In this document: in pieces, positions 60,885 through 64,000 of the stretch | Layout of the letters: each line of letters begins with the position of its first letter | Numbering within the stretch: position 1 is the first letter of the stretch | Assembly: GCF_037477895.1 (NCBI RefSeq) | Contig: NZ_CP132744.1 | Coordinates: 2,696,409 to 2,760,408 of the forward strand | Reading direction: 5' to 3' | Source: Mycetohabitans endofungorum | GTDB lineage: Bacteria > Pseudomonadota > Gammaproteobacteria > Burkholderiales > Burkholderiaceae | DNA length: 64,000 nt | The notes under the pieces: generated by a model | What the model was told of the DNA's origin: nothing | Database searches by the model: none | Seen by the model: only the letters and a program-made list of their open reading frames with translations | Translations under genes and position numbers: made by a program

Positions 60885-62549
60885 TCAGGCCTTCTTGCCC
60901 TTGCCTATCATCCGGGTGATGTAGTACTGCTGGGCAATCGACAGCACATTGTTCACGACGTAGTACAGCACCAGTCCGGCCGGGAAGAAGAAGAACATTA
61001 CCGAGAATGCGAGCGGCATGAACATCATCATCTTCGCTTGCACCGGATCGGGCGGCGTCGGGTTCAGCTTGGTCTGCGCAAACATCGAGACCGCCATCAA
61101 CACCGGCAAGATAAAGTAGGGATCCTGCTGCGACAGATCACGGATCCACAGCACCCAGGGCGCGCCGCGCATCTCGACTGACGAGAGCAGCACCCAGTAC
61201 AGCGAGATGAACACCGGGATCTGGATCAAGATTGGCAGGCAGCCGCCAAACGGGTTCACCTTCTCGGATTTGTACAACTCCATCAACGCCGCGTTCATCT
61301 TCTGCGGATCGCTCTTGAAACGCTCGCGGATCTGCTGCATGCGCGGTGTGATCTCCTTCATCCGCGCCATCGATTTGTAGCTAGCCGCCGACAGCGGGAA
61401 GAACACCGCCTTGATCAGCAGCGTCAGCAACACGATTGCCCAGCCCCAGTTGCCGACAAAGCCGTGAATCTTCTCGAGCAGCCAGAACAACGGCTTCGCG
61501 ATGATCGTCACCCAGCCGTAGTCCTTGACCAGCTCCAGGCCCGGCGCGATCTTCTCCAGCTTACGCTCCTCCTGCGGGCCGGCGAACAGGCGCGCGGCCA
61601 CATTCACACTCTGGCCCGGGGCGATGCTCTGCACCGGCTCCTTTATGCCAACGCGGTACAGCGCCTGGCTGAATTTGTCCGCATAGAACTGGCGCTGCAC
61701 GCCCTCCTTCGGAATCCAAGCGGAGGCGAAATAGTGCTGCACCATCGCGACCCAGCCATTATCGGCCGACGACGCGTAGTCCTGCTTGCCCTTGTCCAGA
61801 TCCGAGAAGCTCATCTTCTGGAATTTGTGCTGCTCGGTGTAGACAGCCGGACCGATGAACGTATGCGAGAAACGTGGCGTCTCGACCGGCATGTCGTCGC
61901 GCACCAACTCCATGTATAGCGTCGGCGTCACCGGGGTGGAGCCAACGTTCTCGATCTTTGTATCGACGCCGATCACATAGCTGCCGCGCGTGAACGTATA
62001 GGTCTTTACGACCTTCACGCCGCCTTTGACCGGCGATTCGAGGCTGATCGACACCGTGTTCGCGCCATCCGCCAGCGACGTCGGTCCCGGCACGACGGTA
62101 AACGCATCGTTGTGGTTCGGGAAATCACCGCCAATCAAACCAGTGCGCGCCAGGTACGTATGGTTGGCCGTCTGGTCGAACAGCGTGATGTACAGGTCGG
62201 GTTGCTTGCCGCTCCCCCCTTTGACCAGCGACAGCCGCGATAACGTGCCGCCCACCGTGCTGATGTCGCCATCATACACGTCCGTCTTGAAGTGGATCTG
62301 CTGGCCCTTCACCGCGAGCTGCGCGGCGGGCGTCGTGCCAAGCGCGCTGCTCGGCTCCGCGGTCTGCGGCAGGTCCGCCGGCTGCGTGCCCGGCGTGGTC
62401 GTGCCGGGCACCGCCGAAGCGGCCGTCTGGGTCGGTGTCGTGTTCGGGAAGAACAGCGACGGACGTCCATGGTCCCGCTGCCAGTTGTCGTAAAGCATGA
62501 CGACTGACATGAAGAAGATGACCCATAGGACGGTACGTTTGATGTCCAT
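60885..62549 (-). CDS. yidC: membrane protein insertase YidC
   Basis: The 554-residue protein has an N-terminal helix ([20 protein letters not shown]), a large periplasmic P1 domain (residues about 60-340) and five C-terminal helices. Typical blocks are [60 protein letters not shown] and [20 protein letters not shown]. It inserts and folds inner-membrane proteins alone or with SecYEG. The usual betaproteobacterial length (about 550) is kept. Confidence 0.97.
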   Translation of the reverse strand: MDIKRTVLWVIFFMSVVMLYDNWQRDHGRPSLFFPNTTPTQTAASAVPGTTTPGTQPADLPQTAEPSSALGTTPAAQLAVKGQQIHFKTDVYDGDISTVGGTLSRLSLVKGGSGKQPDLYITLFDQTANHTYLARTGLIGGDFPNHNDAFTVVPGPTSLADGANTVSISLESPVKGGVKVVKTYTFTRGSYVIGVDTKIENVGSTPVTPTLYMELVRDDMPVETPRFSHTFIGPAVYTEQHKFQKMSFSDLDKGKQDYASSADNGWVAMVQHYFASAWIPKEGVQRQFYADKFSQALYRVGIKEPVQSIAPGQSVNVAARLFAGPQEERKLEKIAPGLELVKDYGWVTIIAKPLFWLLEKIHGFVGNWGWAIVLLTLLIKAVFFPLSAASYKSMARMKEITPRMQQIRERFKSDPQKMNAALMELYKSEKVNPFGGCLPILIQIPVFISLYWVLLSSVEMRGAPWVLWIRDLSQQDPYFILPVLMAVSMFAQTKLNPTPPDPVQAKMMMFMPLAFSVMFFFFPAGLVLYYVVNNVLSIAQQYYITRMIGKGKKA

Positions 62550-62579
62550 GCGTTGTCTCGTGGTGAATGAGCTGAGCGA

Positions 62580-62810
62580 CTAGCGCCTGTCGGCGCGGAC
62601 CGGCGGCACCGGGTCGACGCCGCCCGCCGAAAACGGATGGCAGCGGCATAATCGCTTTACTGCCAGATAGGTCCCGTGCGCGGCGCCATGATACTGGATT
62701 GCCTCGCGCGCGTAGTCCGAACATGAAGGATAAAAACGGCATCGATCGCCGAGATAAGGGCTCACGGCAAGCTTGTAGAAGCGCAGGAGCGCGATCAACA
62801 CCGTTTGCAT
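62580..62810 (-). CDS. yidD: membrane protein insertion efficiency factor YidD
   Basis: The 76-residue protein opens [20 protein letters not shown] and has the signature [15 protein letters not shown], then [20 protein letters not shown]. The amphipathic N-terminus and three conserved Cys are typical. It starts at ATG 62810 one base after the rnpA stop region and precedes yidC, as expected for the rpmH-rnpA-yidD-yidC order. Confidence 0.95.
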   Translation of the reverse strand: MQTVLIALLRFYKLAVSPYLGDRCRFYPSCSDYAREAIQYHGAAHGTYLAVKRLCRCHPFSAGGVDPVPPVRADRR

Positions 62811-62811
62811 G

Positions 62812-63342
62812 TCATTGCTGCGTGTCGGTGGACGCGCGCTCCGGCGGGCCATCGCCCGGCACCGTGCCCGACGAGGCCGGGGCCGCCGGAGCGCGCTGCC
62901 CGTGCTGCGGCGCGAGCACCGACGCCTGCGCCTGCATAAGCCGTTCGCCGCCCGGGCGACGGGTGGCCTCGCGCACCGCGCGCCCGACCAAACCCTCGAT
63001 CTGCGCTTGCAGCATCTGCGTGAGCGCCGCAGACTCGGCACTCGGAAACTGCGCACGATCGATCTTGCCCGACAGCCGGATCAGCACGTCCCAGCCCGTC
63101 AACTCCAGGCGTCGCACGCGAAACGCCTCGCGAACCAGCCGCTTGACCAGGTTGCGCGTGACTGCGCGCGGCGCCTGCTTCTTGCCAACCACCACACCGA
63201 GCCGCGCAGCCTGCCCGGTGGGGCGGCCGTACAATACGAAGTGAGCGGAACGCGCCCATGGGCGCAAACGAAAAACGGATGAGAACTCATCCGTTTTCAG
63301 CAGCCTTGCAGTCTTCGGGAAACCAGCAGGTGTCGTGCGCAC
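62812..63342 (-). CDS. rnpA: ribonuclease P protein component
   Basis: The 176-residue basic protein binds the M1 RNA and helps process tRNA 5' ends. Its core has [40 protein letters not shown] and the RNA-binding [20 protein letters not shown]. It is about 50 residues longer than usual at the C-terminus ([20 protein letters not shown]), a variable tail seen in some Burkholderiaceae. The start is a GTG at 63342. Confidence 0.94.
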   Translation of the reverse strand: MRTTPAGFPKTARLLKTDEFSSVFRLRPWARSAHFVLYGRPTGQAARLGVVVGKKQAPRAVTRNLVKRLVREAFRVRRLELTGWDVLIRLSGKIDRAQFPSAESAALTQMLQAQIEGLVGRAVREATRRPGGERLMQAQASVLAPQHGQRAPAAPASSGTVPGDGPPERASTDTQQ

Positions 63343-63482
63343 GCGCTCAGGCCTCTCATCTAGTGGGCCAGCCCACCGCGCTGCCCGGCATCATTTCACC
63401 CATGGCGGGCATCGCCCGGCATCGACGTGCGCAAACCGCGCTGCTCGGCTGCCGACCATCGCCACCCAGCGTCACGCCGGCC

Positions 63483-63617
63483 TTAGACGGCCAAGCGCTT
63501 ACGGCCCTTCGCGCGGCGAGCGTTGATGACTTTGCGACCGCCCGCGGTCTTCATGCGAACACGGAAGCCATGGGTGCGCTTGCGGCGCGTCACGGACGGT
63601 TGATAGGTACGTTTCAT
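63483..63617 (-). CDS. rpmH: 50S ribosomal protein L34
   Basis: The 44-residue protein [44 protein letters not shown] is a canonical L34. Gene order rpmH-rnpA-yidD-yidC-mnmE on one strand is the standard origin-flanking cluster. The ATG at 63617 is preceded by a purine-rich site. Confidence 0.98.
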   Translation of the reverse strand: MKRTYQPSVTRRKRTHGFRVRMKTAGGRKVINARRAKGRKRLAV

Positions 63618-64000
63618 GTTGCTCTCACTCGTTGGAGGATGGGCTGCGGCGTGCTTTGCAAGGACCTGACGCGCCAGCACAACGGCAGTGCGACGCCGAG
63701 CCAAAAATTCGGTTTTCGCGGAACCCGCTATTTAAACTGCTTTTCTTTGCGGCGTCAATACTTTACGTTCACCAGCGCAGGCTGCCGCCCCGAGCGTCCG
63801 CGGCAACAACGCCGAACCGACCCTGTGGATAACTCGCCCCGCCTGACGCGTTTGGCGGTAGAATTCCGGCTATCCCAAGAATCCAGTACGCCGCTCGGCC
63901 GCCGCAATGCGTTGTCGCATCTGCGGCTGAGTGCGTCCCACAGCTTCAAATGCAAACCTATGAAGACTCCTGAGGGAAACCGTGCCGTTCGCGTCGAGCG
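63618..64000. other. rpmH upstream region, presumed edge of oriC/dnaA
   Basis: No gene is seen in these 383 bases. The region should hold the leftward rpmH promoter and, to the right, the start of the replication origin and the dnaA promoter. A TAGAAT near 63858 on the plus strand could be a -10 element. One perfect DnaA box is present; other boxes and an AT-rich unwinding element would lie beyond the window. Confidence 0.6.
63824..63832 (-). other. DnaA box
   Basis: TGTGGATAA is the exact inverse complement of the strict DnaA-binding 9-mer TTATCCACA. Its place between rpmH and the expected dnaA gene supports a role in origin function or dnaA autoregulation. Confidence 0.75.

Overview
The window looks like the origin-proximal main chromosome of a high-GC betaproteobacterium of the Burkholderiaceae. 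Two conserved housekeeping blocks point that way: fmt-def-dprA-thioredoxin-topB, and mnmE-yidC-yidD-rnpA-rpmH ending at a perfect DnaA box. The DUF4148 protein, the NtrY/NtrX-type pair and the P2-like prophage style also fit. Many broken genes, low coding density near 52-59 kb and a eukaryote-like F-box protein suggest a host-associated member, for example the endofungal genus Mycetohabitans. The genus is inference; the family is fairly secure.

Positions 1 to about 34 kb are a P2-like prophage whose left end lies outside the window. Order: antitoxin tail and a relic of a second portal gene; packaging and capsid (Q, P leftward; O, N, M, L rightward); X, two holins, endolysin and nested Rz/Rz1; R and S; then a cargo gene for an F-box-like protein that sits where most of a DNA methyltransferase gene has been lost. 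The tail genes V, W, J, I, H, G, FI, FII, E/E', T, U, D follow. The control region holds a BrnT/BrnA toxin-antitoxin pair and three related XRE repressor genes, each divergent from a copy (one intact, two broken) of a small ribbon-helix-helix-like gene. Next come small genes, an Ogr/Delta activator, a Toprim primase/ATPase, a cluster of short repeats, an excisionase and an integrase that runs into tRNA-Phe. In-frame stop codons in tail genes I and G make the prophage probably defective for particle production, while the F-box gene stays open.

Positions 34-52.4 kb are ordinary chromosome: a response regulator and NtrY-like kinase, a DUF4390 protein, rsmB and htpX (all leftward), a LysE exporter, fmt and def (leftward), dprA, a thioredoxin-like protein and topB (rightward), a LysR regulator and pckG (leftward), and a D-2-hydroxyacid dehydrogenase.

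Positions 52.4-59.3 kb are gene-poor: a thioesterase-like relic, tRNA-Lys(CTT) with its terminator, a possible secreted effector with an N-terminal myristoylation-type motif, a CsgG-DUF4810-DUF799 lipoprotein operon, a small exported protein, a 57-residue membrane protein with a strong ribosome-binding site, a frameshifted O-methyltransferase and a DUF4148 protein. Positions 59.3-64 kb are mnmE, yidC, yidD, rnpA and rpmH, leading to the presumed oriC/dnaA side.

The most interesting object is the prophage-borne F-box-like protein at 9977-11386. It has the architecture of a host-ubiquitin-ligase adaptor mimic and an imperfect hrpII-like promoter, which suggests a type III effector carried as prophage cargo.
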